38,104 nucleotides of DNA from Chitinophagaceae bacterium (GTDB taxonomy: Bacteria > Bacteroidota > Bacteroidia > Cytophagales > Cytophagaceae): positions 1 to 38,104 of the forward strand of contig JAQBNU010000008.1 in assembly GCA_028288365.1 (NCBI GenBank), read 5' to 3'. The notes beneath the pieces are model-generated. The model did no database searches, was not told the origin of the DNA, and saw nothing but the letters and a program-made list of their open reading frames with translations. This document shows, piece by piece, positions 16,655 through 25,426 of this stretch. Made by a program: the position numbers and the translations under genes. Within the stretch, counting starts at the first letter, position 1. Each line of letters opens with the position of its first letter.

Positions 16655-17071
16655 ATGACACCGACAAATACTCTTCAAAACATTGCAAGAATTGCATTGG
16701 GCGCGATGCTGTGTTTTACCGGCACCGGCCACCTGACCTGGGCCAGAACAGCCTTCATTGCACAAGTGCCGCAGTGGTTGCCGCTGAGTACAGACTTCGT
16801 TGTTGTCGCATCCGGAGTGGTGGAAATTTTATTGGGACTGTCTTTGATCGTGTGGACGAAGCAACGCATTGCGATCGGATGGTTGGCAGCGTTGTTCTTT
16901 ATTCTTGTGTTCCCAGGAAACATTTCACAGTATGTCAATCACACCGATGCTTTCGGTTTAGATACCGACACACGCAGACTGGTGAGGTTGTTTTTCCAAC
17001 CGGTACTCGTTGCCTGGGCAGTTTGGTCCACAGGAGCGTGGATGTCCTGGTATAAGAAACAGAGTTTATAA
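16655..17071 (+). CDS. DoxX-like integral membrane protein
   Basis: The 138-residue protein has four hydrophobic helices at about 8-30, 45-67, 71-92 and 108-128. The first carries the DoxX-type pattern LQNIARIALGAMLCFTGTGH, and the third is followed by FPGNISQYVNHTDAFGLDTD, conserved in DoxX-like proteins. Members sit in the inner membrane and are linked to thiosulfate oxidation or redox stress in other taxa; no partner here supports a specific role. It converges with the DKNYY gene across an inverted repeat. Confidence 0.82.
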   Translation: MTPTNTLQNIARIALGAMLCFTGTGHLTWARTAFIAQVPQWLPLSTDFVVVASGVVEILLGLSLIVWTKQRIAIGWLAALFFILVFPGNISQYVNHTDAFGLDTDTRRLVRLFFQPVLVAWAVWSTGAWMSWYKKQSL

Positions 17072-17119
17072 GACCGCGCGTTCAATTGACTTAAGTCCAC
17101 CTGTCTCACCTGGCGCGGA

Positions 17120-17305
17120 TGTTCCGCAGGATCATCCGTGACTTTGAAATACAAAAATAATATCAGCGAAGTATCAATGGATCTGTGATCCATACATCGA
17201 AATACAAATATGCTTTATCAGTCATACATGTAGGGATCACAGATCCCTGCTTCCTTGAAGGATAATTTATCATTTCTAAATAGTCACGGATGATCCTGCG
17301 AAACA
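17120..17305. repeat. Nested inverted repeat between convergent genes (REPIN-like)
   Basis: The outer arms TTCCGCAGGATCATCCGTGA (within 17120-17143) and its complement (17282-17305) match over 24 bp with one mismatch. Inside lie GGATCTGTGATCC (17179-17191) and GGATCACAGATCC (17234-17246), each a palindrome and complementary to the other. The design, outer arms plus an inner palindrome pair, repeats that of 1427-1606 and 7389-7548 with different sequence. Lying between two gene ends, it may also terminate both. Confidence 0.82.
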
Positions 17306-17331
17306 TACGCGACAGAAAAGTATAGCACGCA

Positions 17332-18234
17332 TTACTGTTTCTTTCCGCCCCAGTAATAACTTGTTTTATCTTTTGCGTAATCAAACTTTTCACCTTTCAC
17401 CATGGTGAAAGTTTCAGCATCAGCACCTGTTACTATTCTTGCAACATAATAAAGAGGATTTCCATCTTCTCCATTGCTCGCGTCTAATCCAAAATAGACA
17501 CCATTTTTATCTTTGGCATAACCTCCCCCTTCGATCAACACAAATGTAGCAGCATCCAGACCTTTCACTACTAAGCCATCGTAATAGACGGTGTTCCTGT
17601 CTTTCGCATAATAATCTTTCATCAGCGTGAAGGTAGGTGCATCCGCCTGAGCGATTGCTTTGCCTTTGTAATAAACGACGCTATCGTCTTTGCCATACGC
17701 ATCATTTAGATATTCATAGGTCGCCGCATGCGCATGGGGAATGGGAGCAATGACAAGATTGCCTTCTGAAAAAGAGTGGGCCGTGTACGTAGAGTACACA
17801 TGTTCTTTATCTTTTACCGTTGATCCGCATGTACTTCCTGCAAATGCAAAACTGGCAACGTCCAGGTCCTTGAAAGAATGACTTTCGAAGTACACCCTGT
17901 TTTTATCTTTTGCAAATGATCCTTTATTGGCACATAGTATTTCAAACGAATGAACATCTGCATTTTTTATTTTCACCGATTTAAAATACACATGCGATTT
18001 ATCTTTCAGGTAATTGGAGGCCAGTACTTCTACCGTTTTTATATCCAGTGAGTCCAACTTGTCATTACCCAATTCAAATGAATTCCCCATAGGAATATAA
18101 TGCACTTCTGTTTTAAAAAAATTGTAGTAGTAGTTGTCACTTTTCACTTTGTCGATAACTTTGTAAGTGTTGCAACTGTACAGACCGAAGGCGAGAACAA
18201 GGACAATACCAATGATGATGATTTTTGTAAGCAT
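17332..18234 (-). CDS. DKNYY-repeat lipoprotein
   Basis: The 300-residue protein has a lipoprotein signal with lipobox LYSC (Cys21), then DKNYY-type repeats of about 30-35 residues: LKDKSHVYFKS, AKDKNRVYFES, VKDKEHVYS, GKDDSVVYYKG, AKDRNTVYYDG, AKDKNGVYFG and AKDKTSYYWGG, each followed by a 'I..AD..(S/T)F' segment. Such proteins are surface or periplasmic lipoproteins of unknown function in many Gram-negatives. Divergent from the SnoaL-like gene over a 234-bp gap. The last repeat ends right at the stop, so the repeat domain fills the protein. Confidence 0.9.
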   Translation of the reverse strand: MLTKIIIIGIVLVLAFGLYSCNTYKVIDKVKSDNYYYNFFKTEVHYIPMGNSFELGNDKLDSLDIKTVEVLASNYLKDKSHVYFKSVKIKNADVHSFEILCANKGSFAKDKNRVYFESHSFKDLDVASFAFAGSTCGSTVKDKEHVYSTYTAHSFSEGNLVIAPIPHAHAATYEYLNDAYGKDDSVVYYKGKAIAQADAPTFTLMKDYYAKDRNTVYYDGLVVKGLDAATFVLIEGGGYAKDKNGVYFGLDASNGEDGNPLYYVARIVTGADAETFTMVKGEKFDYAKDKTSYYWGGKKQ

Positions 18235-18468
18235 AATGTTGTAATTTCATTTTTAAATTCATTCAGTGATGGCATCGCTGAACATCCTCCATGCACGTTC
18301 GTAGGCTATCTTTTATGGCTACCACACGATTTAAAACGTCGTCAATTTTACATATACGACTTTAGTATCCAAATAAAATCACTTAAAACTTTTTATCTGC
18401 TTATAGAACAGGATTACATGTTCTTTAAAAGTGCTATATTATACCAACAACGCTTAAAAAAACACGTG

Positions 18469-18810
18469 ATGAAAGAAGTATCCATCGAAAAAATCATCCG
18501 ACAATTGATCAAAGCAACGAATGCTTTCGATATCGAGGCTGCACTCACTCTATTCGCAGCGGATGCTGTGATTGATGATGTATCGGTGGGTGAAAAATTT
18601 AAAACCAGGACAGGCGTTCGCAGGTACCTCGATCAATATTTTATTGGCTATAATACCGTCAGCAAAATAGAATACGTAAAACTCATCAACGATCTTCACG
18701 CCGTCACACAATTAGACTTCACCGGTGACTTCGGCCATGAGACGGGGTCTTTGAAGGTCACGATTAATAAAGAGGGTTTGATAATAGGAATCGATGCGCA
18801 TTTAGATTAA
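18469..18810 (+). CDS. SnoaL-like/NTF2-fold protein
   Basis: From the ATG at 18469 the protein has 113 residues: IEKIIRQLIKATNAFDIEAA, then LTLFAADAVIDDVSVGEKFK, RTGVRRYLDQYFIGYNT and a C-terminal beta sheet ending in LIIGIDAHLD. This is the helical opening, 'F..DA...D' strand and 'G...I..Y' pattern of the NTF2-like SnoaL superfamily, whose members bind or isomerise small molecules in a cone-shaped pocket. No specific substrate can be named. The frame is open as far back as 18100, but that part overlaps the divergent lipoprotein gene, so the short start is preferred. The next gene starts 12 bp on. Confidence 0.8.
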   Translation: MKEVSIEKIIRQLIKATNAFDIEAALTLFAADAVIDDVSVGEKFKTRTGVRRYLDQYFIGYNTVSKIEYVKLINDLHAVTQLDFTGDFGHETGSLKVTINKEGLIIGIDAHLD

Positions 18811-18822
18811 CGATCCTACTCT

Positions 18823-19335
18823 ATGATGAATCCAATTCTTCTCCTTGTCTTTTTATTTTTATCCCTTAGCAGTTACGGACAGACTTCGACTGCATCCTCT
18901 AAGCTATTGACATCCGCTTATGCAGGCGTGTACAGCTATGGAAAGCACATTGAAAAAGAAAGAACAGGAAGCATTATCATTTATCCGGAGACCGACTCAA
19001 CCATTCTTTTCTACATCGATTTAAATCGTGGTGCACCTTCTTACAACATGGGCACTTTGTACGGGCGAGCAGTGATGAAGGATGGCCGTGGTCTGTTTTA
19101 CGAAAAGTACAACTATTCCGATAGCGGCTGCCAATGGGGCTTCGTCTTTGAGAGAAACACCTTGCTCCTTTCGACCATTAACAACCAATACGAATGTGGA
19201 TTCGGTTTTGGAGTATTCAGTGACGGCATTTATAAAAGACATGCCACGACAGTCATTCCTTATTTTGAAAGCATGGAAGGAGAACGTATCTTTTTTAATG
19301 AAACAAAACCTGAAACATTTAATAAAGACAGGTAA
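18823..19335 (+). CDS. Small secreted protein of unknown function
   Basis: The 170-residue protein has a Sec signal peptide (about 1-19, SSYGQ at the cleavage site), then a mainly beta sequence with the segments YAGVYSYGKHIEKERTGSII, LFYIDLNRGAPSYNMGTLYG and GCQWGFVFERNTLLLS. I do not recognise a family. Aromatic and Gly-rich strands suggest a small beta-barrel or sandwich in the periplasm. It sits 12 bp after the SnoaL-like gene and 61 bp before the SPFH lipoprotein, so the three may form one operon ending at the terminator at 20268. Confidence 0.75.
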   Translation: MMNPILLLVFLFLSLSSYGQTSTASSKLLTSAYAGVYSYGKHIEKERTGSIIIYPETDSTILFYIDLNRGAPSYNMGTLYGRAVMKDGRGLFYEKYNYSDSGCQWGFVFERNTLLLSTINNQYECGFGFGVFSDGIYKRHATTVIPYFESMEGERIFFNETKPETFNKDR

Positions 19336-19396
19336 ATACTATGCGCCGCTGATGCAAGCGTATGACATTGTACAAACAAAAACTAAACATAAAACC

Positions 19397-20218
19397 ATGA
19401 AAAAGGCAACTACCCTTACGATCACTTCACTCCTATTAATTTTTGCCTTCATTGGTTGTTACCGTGTGCAACCCAATCCAGGGGAAGAAAGTGTATTGGT
19501 ATACAAACCCTATATTTTTGGACATGGTGGTGTAGATCCAAAACCCGTCTCTACAGGAGCCGAATGGTGTGCCGTTACAACGGATCATAAAGAATTTCCG
19601 ATCACACCCATTACCATCATGGAGGAATTCACGAACATGATTCCTTCTGACAACACGCCCGTTTCTTTCAGTGCCTATTTGAAATGTCAAATCAGAAAAG
19701 GAGAAACGCCAAGATTGTATCAGGATTTTGGAGCAGATTGGTATGAACATAATTTGCAGGCCAGTTTCAGAACCATGGTGAGAGATAAAGCCAGTGCCTT
19801 TAAAATGTTTGACCTGGCCAGCAAAAGAGAAATTTCTTCCTTGTTGGAAAAAGACATTTACAAAGACATTTCAGCGTATGCTAAAAAAATCAATTTGCCG
19901 GTGGACATCATGCAGGTCTCTATTGGTGCGGTCACTCCTCCTGAACAAGTATTGACAGAAACAAAAAATACCGCGGCACAAAACCAAAGCATCTTGACAC
20001 AGAAGGCCAGAGCCGATGCCGAGTTGTCGAGAAAGCAAGCAGAAGTGAACAAAGCGATTGCGGACATGGCCTATCAAAACCAAATGAAAATGACGATTGC
20101 AGAATACCTTCATTTGAGACAACTGGAGATCGAGAAAGAAAAAGTGGAATTGATCAAAGACAATAAAAACGTATCCATTATATTTGGAGGGCTTCAACCT
20201 ACTTACCCGGTTAAATAA
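19397..20218 (+). CDS. SPFH/Band 7-domain lipoprotein
   Basis: From ATG 19397 the protein has 273 residues. It has a lipoprotein signal with lipobox FIGC (Cys21), then a prohibitin/Band 7 fold (about 28-190: PNPGEESVLVYKP at the start, EFPITPITIMEEFTNMIPSD, VSFSAYLKCQI, YKDISAYAKKINLPVDIMQV, IGAVTPPEQVL), and a charged helix (about 195-260) rich in Ala, Glu, Lys and Gln. SPFH proteins make ring-like scaffolds on membranes. Here the lipid anchor replaces the usual N-terminal helix, putting the domain in the periplasm. The open frame reaches 19082, but this overlaps the preceding gene. Confidence 0.88.
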   Translation: MKKATTLTITSLLLIFAFIGCYRVQPNPGEESVLVYKPYIFGHGGVDPKPVSTGAEWCAVTTDHKEFPITPITIMEEFTNMIPSDNTPVSFSAYLKCQIRKGETPRLYQDFGADWYEHNLQASFRTMVRDKASAFKMFDLASKREISSLLEKDIYKDISAYAKKINLPVDIMQVSIGAVTPPEQVLTETKNTAAQNQSILTQKARADAELSRKQAEVNKAIADMAYQNQMKMTIAEYLHLRQLEIEKEKVELIKDNKNVSIIFGGLQPTYPVK

Positions 20219-20267
20219 TTTTGCTCCCCCAGCAGATTTTTTTATGGCGACAAATCAATAGTATCAC

Positions 20268-20318
20268 TAGTATAATCAGTACTCACTAAGCAAGTACTGA
20301 TTATACTAACCCTTTTTT
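20268..20318 (+). terminator. Strong terminator after the SPFH gene
   Basis: TAGTATAATCAGTACT (20268-20283) pairs perfectly with AGTACTGATTATACTA (20293-20308), with a 9-base loop and a TTTTTT tract at 20313-20318. It lies 50 bp after the stop. Confidence 0.88.
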
Positions 20319-20354
20319 ACTATCTTTACCAAACACCCTTTAACACCTTCCTCC

Positions 20355-20705
20355 ATGTCTGATCAAATCGCTTGTCCTCAATGTAAATCTCCTTATGCCT
20401 ACTCCAATGGTTCATTGATGGTATGTCCCGAATGCAACAACGAATGGAGTCCCGAGGCAGACCAGGCGGATGAACGATCGGAAGAAGCTTCGAAGGCCAT
20501 CAAAGATGCCAACGGCAATATCCTGCAAGACGGAGACACGGTAGTGCTCATTAAAGATTTACCGGTGAAAGGCGCTCCCAAAGCCCTTAAGGCAGGTACG
20601 AAGGTAAAGAACATTCGCTTGACAGATGGAGACCACAACATCGATTGTAAGATTGATGGCTTTGGCGCCATGGCATTGAAATCTGAATTTGTAAGAAAAG
20701 CGTAA
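20355..20705 (+). CDS. yjdM: YjdM/PhnA-family zinc-ribbon protein
   Basis: The 116-residue protein has an N-terminal zinc ribbon (C7-x2-C10 and C24-x2-C27, in CPQC and CPEC) followed by a PhnA-type SH3-like beta domain with [26 protein letters not shown]-like [11 protein letters not shown] and [20 protein letters not shown]. Length and order match E. coli YjdM (formerly PhnA), which despite its old name is not the phosphonoacetate hydrolase. Function is unclear in most bacteria. It stands alone, with a terminator on each side. Confidence 0.95.
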   Translation: MSDQIACPQCKSPYAYSNGSLMVCPECNNEWSPEADQADERSEEASKAIKDANGNILQDGDTVVLIKDLPVKGAPKALKAGTKVKNIRLTDGDHNIDCKIDGFGAMALKSEFVRKA

Positions 20706-20772
20706 TCAGCCGTTTGCTTTTATGGAAAAGCAATGCTTCTTCCCGGGCAAATAAAAAATAGTCATTGTACAT

Positions 20773-20801
20773 AAAAAAAGCACCGACATGGGTCGGTGCT
20801 T
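20773..20801 (-). terminator. Terminator for the minus-strand membrane protein gene
   Basis: AAGCACCGAC (20778-20787) pairs with GTCGGTGCTT (20792-20801) over a 4-base loop. On the minus strand the stem is followed by TTTTT. It lies 9 bp after the stop of the gene at 20810. Its AAAAGCACCGAC arm equals the right end of the MITE-like copies A and B. Confidence 0.85.
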
Positions 20802-20809
20802 GCAGTAGA

Positions 20810-21496
20810 CTAAACTATTTTTGCTCCTTTGAGCAAGTGCTTATAATGGTCGTTGATGAAAGCAGTAATATACTGAATGAAATCATCCAGCTCCATTTCA
20901 TCCAGGTCAATCAATACAGTTTCCTTGCTTTTAAGAAACACCTCAATCTTGTGCATGACTTTTCTTTCGTCTTCGATGATTGACAAATGATCAATATCTA
21001 CCAGCTTAAAGCTTCCTTCTTTTTCATTGTTCTTGTATTCAATCTTTCTAACGGTCAGCTTTAAGAAGTCGTTGTAGTTATTGATGCCGGAAAATATTTT
21101 TTCGATGACCGGAGGAACCATACATACAAGCGCCCAGATGGCGAATCGAATATGATTCACTTCGAATTCCATATAGATGAATGTAAAAATAGCTGGTATC
21201 GTCAGGTAGATGAGCAATTGCACTTTTAGTTTTGTTCTGTGGTTTCTAAAGATCATTCCTCCCTCTGCTTCTTTTATTTTCACCGGAAACAAAATTTCTT
21301 CCCACATGATCAATACCATCGTGATGACAGCTAGGCTCACCAAAAACATTCCATAATAGACATCTTTATTTTCTTTGAGTTCATGCACACGAACATCAAA
21401 AATCTGATGGGATAAAAGGTATGAAAAAATAAAAATAAGTATCAGAACGCCTATACTTACTTCTTTAGGATACGTTGGTCTTATGACTTTTCCCAT
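20810..21496 (-). CDS. Four-helix membrane protein with cytosolic beta domain, unknown function
   Basis: I do not recognise the family. The 228-residue protein has four predicted membrane helices at about 13-33, 47-68, 93-112 and 115-135. A C-terminal soluble part follows, alternating hydrophobic and charged residues (FLKLTVRKIEYKNNEKEG, LVDIDHLSIIEDERKVMHKI, EVFLKSKETVLIDLDEMELD), with a look of a PH-like or bPH2 domain, and ends in a helix DDFIQYITAFINDHYKHLL. Likely an inner-membrane protein. Single gene with its own terminator; divergent from the coiled-coil gene at 21730. Confidence 0.75.
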   Translation of the reverse strand: MGKVIRPTYPKEVSIGVLILIFIFSYLLSHQIFDVRVHELKENKDVYYGMFLVSLAVITMVLIMWEEILFPVKIKEAEGGMIFRNHRTKLKVQLLIYLTIPAIFTFIYMEFEVNHIRFAIWALVCMVPPVIEKIFSGINNYNDFLKLTVRKIEYKNNEKEGSFKLVDIDHLSIIEDERKVMHKIEVFLKSKETVLIDLDEMELDDFIQYITAFINDHYKHLLKGAKIV

Positions 21497-21729
21497 GACG
21501 GTTTATTTTCGACAAATTAATGCTTAAGTATTATACTAGTAATTAACAGTTAAAGTTACCTTCTTTTTTGAATTAGAAAACCAATTCTACGTTTTGGGGA
21601 TAAATTCTGAATGTAACACTACAGGCGCTTGGGCATAAGGCCATAAAAAGCTTACGCTTCTCATTTTTTAGCATGACATTCGTCATTGTGATACCTGAGT
21701 CATCCATAGATATTTGAAAAAAAAGATTT

Positions 21730-22119
21730 ATGGAAACGATACTTAAAAAATCCGCCGAAGAAATCCACGTTCAAACCAACAACTGGATGAAAAACCTTGC
21801 CTTCTACCATGAAGAACTGACCATTTTCCAAAGAAGGCTGGAAGAAATCGCCAAGAAAAATAATTCGCAGGACATCCATGTGAGTATTGAACAGTTTCAA
21901 AACAAATTCATCATTCAGGAACATGAAATCAAGACACTGGAACACCTCATTCGTCATAGCGAAGAGTTGGCCGTGGAAACTGTGAAAACCAATATGCGAA
22001 GATTGGATGACGAAGGAAGCAGGCAATACCTTCAGGTGCAGGATTCCTATACACAGTTTGAAACTTTATACGATGAACTCAAAAAAGACTTTTACACCTT
22101 CCTTTGCAGGTGGATGTAA
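21730..22119 (+). CDS. Small all-helical coiled-coil protein, unknown function
   Basis: The 129-residue protein is predicted almost wholly helical and highly charged, with heptad-like stretches at about 20-45 (WMKNLAFYHEELTIFQRRLE), 55-85 (QNKFIIQEHEIKTLEHLIRH) and 95-125. No signal peptide, membrane helix or catalytic motif is visible. It may be a cytoplasmic scaffold or stress protein. It converges with the beta-helix gene over 30 bp that contain only a weak GACAAA..TTTGTC hairpin. Confidence 0.7.
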   Translation: METILKKSAEEIHVQTNNWMKNLAFYHEELTIFQRRLEEIAKKNNSQDIHVSIEQFQNKFIIQEHEIKTLEHLIRHSEELAVETVKTNMRRLDDEGSRQYLQVQDSYTQFETLYDELKKDFYTFLCRWM

Positions 22120-22149
22120 GACAAAATGATGGTTTGTCATGGGTTACAA

Positions 22150-24072
22150 CTACTGAGTCTTCCATACCTTGCAGGTCATCGCTGCTGCACCATTGATCCA
22201 TTGTATGAGGTAAACACCGGGTACGAGATGGGACAAGTCCAGGCTAACATGATTCATACCATTGTAAAGACTTTTGTATTCCTCTTGTATGATTTCGCCT
22301 AACAGGTCGTAGACAATCACATGCACCGTTCCTTCAGAGGGTGAATAAGCGTCTATCTGTGCGGTTGAAGTTACTGGATTAGGATAGGGATTCAGTTGTG
22401 GCTGATCAGCATGCAGGACAACCATCAACCATGTACTGTAATGATATTGTCCATCCACATCGACCTGTTTCAATCGGTAGTAATTACTGACAGCCGGTGC
22501 CTCATCCTGAAACGTGTAGTGTTGAAGAGTTGCTGAATAGCCTTTACCCACGACACTTCCGAGCCATTGCCAATGATTGCTTTTAGGATCTGAGCAACGT
22601 TCTATTTCAAAATGATCGTTGTTGATTTCTGATGCCGTCTGCCATGTTAGTAACACAGATTGACGATCAATGGACGAGACACGAAAGTTGAGTAGTTCAA
22701 CCGGTAAAAGTATCACATATTCATAGGCACCGATGTCGATCGCGCCATTGGCCACACGCGCCTGGTTGTCGATGTCCTGTGTACCCGACAGCGGATTTCC
22801 ACTGCCGTCGTTGCCAAGGTTTAATCCGGCATTGATGGCCGGTGAGGTAGCCGTCAAACGCAGGTTGCCAGGCGTAGCTACCAATTTAGGATTGATGTAG
22901 TGTGCACTCGCATCGGCCCATGCGCCTGGCGAAGTCGTGCTCTCTCCAAAATACAAGTTGTTGCCGGCAACAATGCCGTTGTTGTTGTTTCCCCATTCCT
23001 GTAAATAATCCTGACCCGCTTTGCCATAAAAGATATTATTCTGAATCGTGATGTTGGTGCAATTGAATTGTAGTGCCAACTCCCCACCTAAGCCCTGATA
23101 CGTGGTGTTGTTGACGATGACAATGTTTACGGAATTGCCGCGGTTGGCTGCATAACCACCCGCCATGATATTGGCCTGGTAGGAACCGGAAACAAAATTA
23201 TTGCGTACCGTGATGTTCTGTGTATTCTTACCGTTGTGTTCACTGGCCAGTTCAATGCCGATGTCGCAATTGTACACATTATTTTTTTCAATGGTGATGT
23301 TCAATCCACCGTCTACATAAATACCGTCTGCACTGCGGTCTCCGCCATAAGTAGGATTGGTGAAAGAAGAAATATTATACACGGTATTGTTTACACATAC
23401 TCCGTTCCTGGCCTGATCGGAGCCCACAGGTCCCGTTCCTTCGAAGCCGATGAAGTCAATGCCGATGTTGTCGTTGTCGTGTACAATGTTGTTAGAAACA
23501 CTAAAGCTTGTCACGTTTCCGTTGAACACCATCGATTCACTTTGCCCCAATAAACAATTGCGTATTACATTTCCATCCACCAGGATATTGGTGATGGGCG
23601 TGGCGCCTGTGCCATAAAAAGCGATGCCGTGCGCGTTGCCATTGGCATTTTCAATCTGATGTACGATGTTGTTGCGGATCTCCAGGTTGCTAGACGTCCC
23701 TTCCACGCTGATGCCTATGGGTGTATCGGTGCTTTTGAAATTTTGAACTTCCATGCCGATGACGCGGATGTAATTTTTATTCAGGATGGAAATGCCGAGT
23801 TGTCCTTTTCCGGTACCGTCCAGAATGGCGCCGGATTCTCCTAATAAAGTGATGTAACCTGCCGCTGCAGAACCACTGCGAGGAAAAACAACGTTCTCGT
23901 TATAGGTACCAGGTTTCACCCAAATGGTATCGCCTGCATTGGCCGCATTGACAGCAGTTTGTATAGAAGTATAGGCAGCACCGGCTGGTGCCACCAAGAA
24001 GTTCACCGCCCAACATTTGCTCATAGCCAAAGCAAACAGGCAGGCTGTCCATATTCCTTTTTTTGTTTTCAT
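22150..24072 (-). CDS. Secreted right-handed beta-helix protein with T9SS sorting domain
   Basis: A signal peptide (about 1-23) is followed by the entry strand of a parallel beta-helix, AAYTSIQTAVNAANAGDTIW VKPGTY-like (about 30-60), then many PbH1-type coils with stacked Asn (LEIRNNIVHQ, ILVDGNVIRN, FSVSNNIVHDNDNIGIDF, ITIEKNNVYNCDIGIEL, ITVRNNFVSG, ITIQNNIFYG). A choice-of-anchor Q-like end (QDIDNQARVANGAIDIGAYE), an FnIII-like module (LPVELLNFRV...) and a type A T9SS domain (LNPYPNPVTSTAQID ... GVYLIQWI) complete it. The fold is that of pectate lyases and carbohydrate-processing enzymes, but no catalytic site is recognised. I chose the ATG at 24072 behind GGGGGTAAA; an ATG eight codons upstream is less likely. 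Confidence 0.9.
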   Translation of the reverse strand: MKTKKGIWTACLFALAMSKCWAVNFLVAPAGAAYTSIQTAVNAANAGDTIWVKPGTYNENVVFPRSGSAAAGYITLLGESGAILDGTGKGQLGISILNKNYIRVIGMEVQNFKSTDTPIGISVEGTSSNLEIRNNIVHQIENANGNAHGIAFYGTGATPITNILVDGNVIRNCLLGQSESMVFNGNVTSFSVSNNIVHDNDNIGIDFIGFEGTGPVGSDQARNGVCVNNTVYNISSFTNPTYGGDRSADGIYVDGGLNITIEKNNVYNCDIGIELASEHNGKNTQNITVRNNFVSGSYQANIMAGGYAANRGNSVNIVIVNNTTYQGLGGELALQFNCTNITIQNNIFYGKAGQDYLQEWGNNNNGIVAGNNLYFGESTTSPGAWADASAHYINPKLVATPGNLRLTATSPAINAGLNLGNDGSGNPLSGTQDIDNQARVANGAIDIGAYEYVILLPVELLNFRVSSIDRQSVLLTWQTASEINNDHFEIERCSDPKSNHWQWLGSVVGKGYSATLQHYTFQDEAPAVSNYYRLKQVDVDGQYHYSTWLMVVLHADQPQLNPYPNPVTSTAQIDAYSPSEGTVHVIVYDLLGEIIQEEYKSLYNGMNHVSLDLSHLVPGVYLIQWINGAAAMTCKVWKTQ

Positions 24073-24280
24073 TTTACCCCCAATAAAATAAAACATCTGC
24101 GATTACTAATATACTATTATTTCGCTCATAACCATACGGATGACTCCATGAATAGCATGTCTCAACCTACTCTACTCTTTTGCGATGTGCGAATGAATAT
24201 TTTTTTTCAATAACACTTACCTGAAGCACCCAATGATATAAAGTCTGAATTTATTATCTTGAAAAAAATCTAACTCTGTT

Positions 24281-24748
24281 ATGAAAGAACATTTCATACG
24301 CCTATTCAATTACGACCGTGAGATCAATGAACAGTTGGCACAATTGATCCTCGATGCCGGTTCACCGGAAAAAGCGATTCAACTGATGGCACATGTATTG
24401 AGTGCGCAACAAGTGTGGATCAAACGTTGCCAGCAATTGCCTGTACCGGCTCAACCACTTTGGCCGGACTGGCCCGCGGAACGCTTCGCGGCACTCATTG
24501 CACAAAACCATACCGAATGGAGCGCTTATCTTTCTTCTTTATCACCAGCGGATTTTGATGTGGTCATTCATTATACCACATTCACAGGAGATGAATTTGT
24601 GAATCGCCTAAGCGATGTATTCGCACACGTTATCAACCACGGCACACATCACCGTGCGCAGATCGGACAACAACTGAAACTTGCAGGACTTGAAAAACTT
24701 CCTGTTACAGATTACATTTTATACATCCGTAACCTGGAGAAAAAATAA
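24281..24748 (+). CDS. DinB-family putative metal-dependent protein
   Basis: The 155-residue four-helix protein has the DinB/YfiT metal site pattern: H38 in LMAHVLSAQQVW, then H120 and H124 in HVINHGTHHRAQIGQQL. In the family, this His triad binds Zn or Ni, and members act as thiol-dependent hydrolases or transferases such as bacillithiol transferases. The substrate cannot be named. It starts 13 bp before the secreted protein gene at 24761, which probably shares the transcript. Confidence 0.9.
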   Translation: MKEHFIRLFNYDREINEQLAQLILDAGSPEKAIQLMAHVLSAQQVWIKRCQQLPVPAQPLWPDWPAERFAALIAQNHTEWSAYLSSLSPADFDVVIHYTTFTGDEFVNRLSDVFAHVINHGTHHRAQIGQQLKLAGLEKLPVTDYILYIRNLEKK

Positions 24749-24760
24749 AAACGCATTCCA

Positions 24761-25402
24761 ATGAAAAAACTAATTCTCATTCTTATAATACTGAGCAACT
24801 GTTGCCTGGGACAAGACATTCCATTGCCGCAAGATTATGAAATCATCGGTGAGGCAGAAGGGGACCTGGACAGAGATGGCATCGCTGAGAAGGCCGTCGT
24901 AGTCAACACCACCGACTCTTCAGAAAATGGTCTCTTACGAGAACTAAGAATATTTAAATTCGCCAATAGCAAATGGACACTCTGGAAAAGATCAACCGAT
25001 GCGGTACTGGCGAGCGATGAAGGCGGTATGATGGGAGATCCATTCGGAGAAGTGAACATTAAAAACAATGTATTGACGATTTACCACAGCGGTGGAAGCA
25101 GCTGGAAATGGGGCACCACCGACAAATACAGGTTTCAGCACAACGATTGGGAACTGATTGGCTACCTCAGTGAATACGGTAAACCCTGTGAATACATGGC
25201 TTCTTTTGATTTCAATCTTTCTACCGGTAAAATTATTTACAGCAAAGAATACGCAACCTGTGACGACGACGGCAACGAGACCATCGCTAAAACAGAAAGT
25301 GAAACGTTTGTTCAAAAAGACATTCTGTTGAACATGAACAACAGGCACAGTAAAGAAATCAAAATCGTTACTCCAAAGTACAAAGAGGAGATTTACTTGT
25401 AA
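24761..25402 (+). CDS. Exported protein of unknown function with calcium-loop-like motif
   Basis: The 213-residue protein has a signal sequence with LSNCCLG, which could be a lipobox, then GEAEGDLDRDGIAEKAVVVN, a D-x-D-x-D-G loop as seen in FG-GAP/EF-hand-like secreted proteins. The middle (NVLTIYHSGGSSWKWGTTDK YRFQ, WELIGYLSEY) looks like a VCBS-type or 'YRF..N..WELIG' beta domain found in many uncharacterised Bacteroidota exported proteins. Likely periplasmic or lipid-anchored. It follows the DinB gene by 12 bp. Confidence 0.78.
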   Translation: MKKLILILIILSNCCLGQDIPLPQDYEIIGEAEGDLDRDGIAEKAVVVNTTDSSENGLLRELRIFKFANSKWTLWKRSTDAVLASDEGGMMGDPFGEVNIKNNVLTIYHSGGSSWKWGTTDKYRFQHNDWELIGYLSEYGKPCEYMASFDFNLSTGKIIYSKEYATCDDDGNETIAKTESETFVQKDILLNMNNRHSKEIKIVTPKYKEEIYL

Positions 25403-25426
25403 AGCTAACCATCAGAGGCGCAACAT

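Noticed and set aside
18100..18468. Long N-terminal extension of the SnoaL-like gene
   Set aside because: It lies opposite the start of the DKNYY lipoprotein gene and encodes a Phe/Val-rich sequence unlike the family.
19082..19396. N-terminal extension of the SPFH gene
   Set aside because: It overlaps the secreted-protein gene in another frame and would bury the clear lipoprotein signal sequence starting at 19397.
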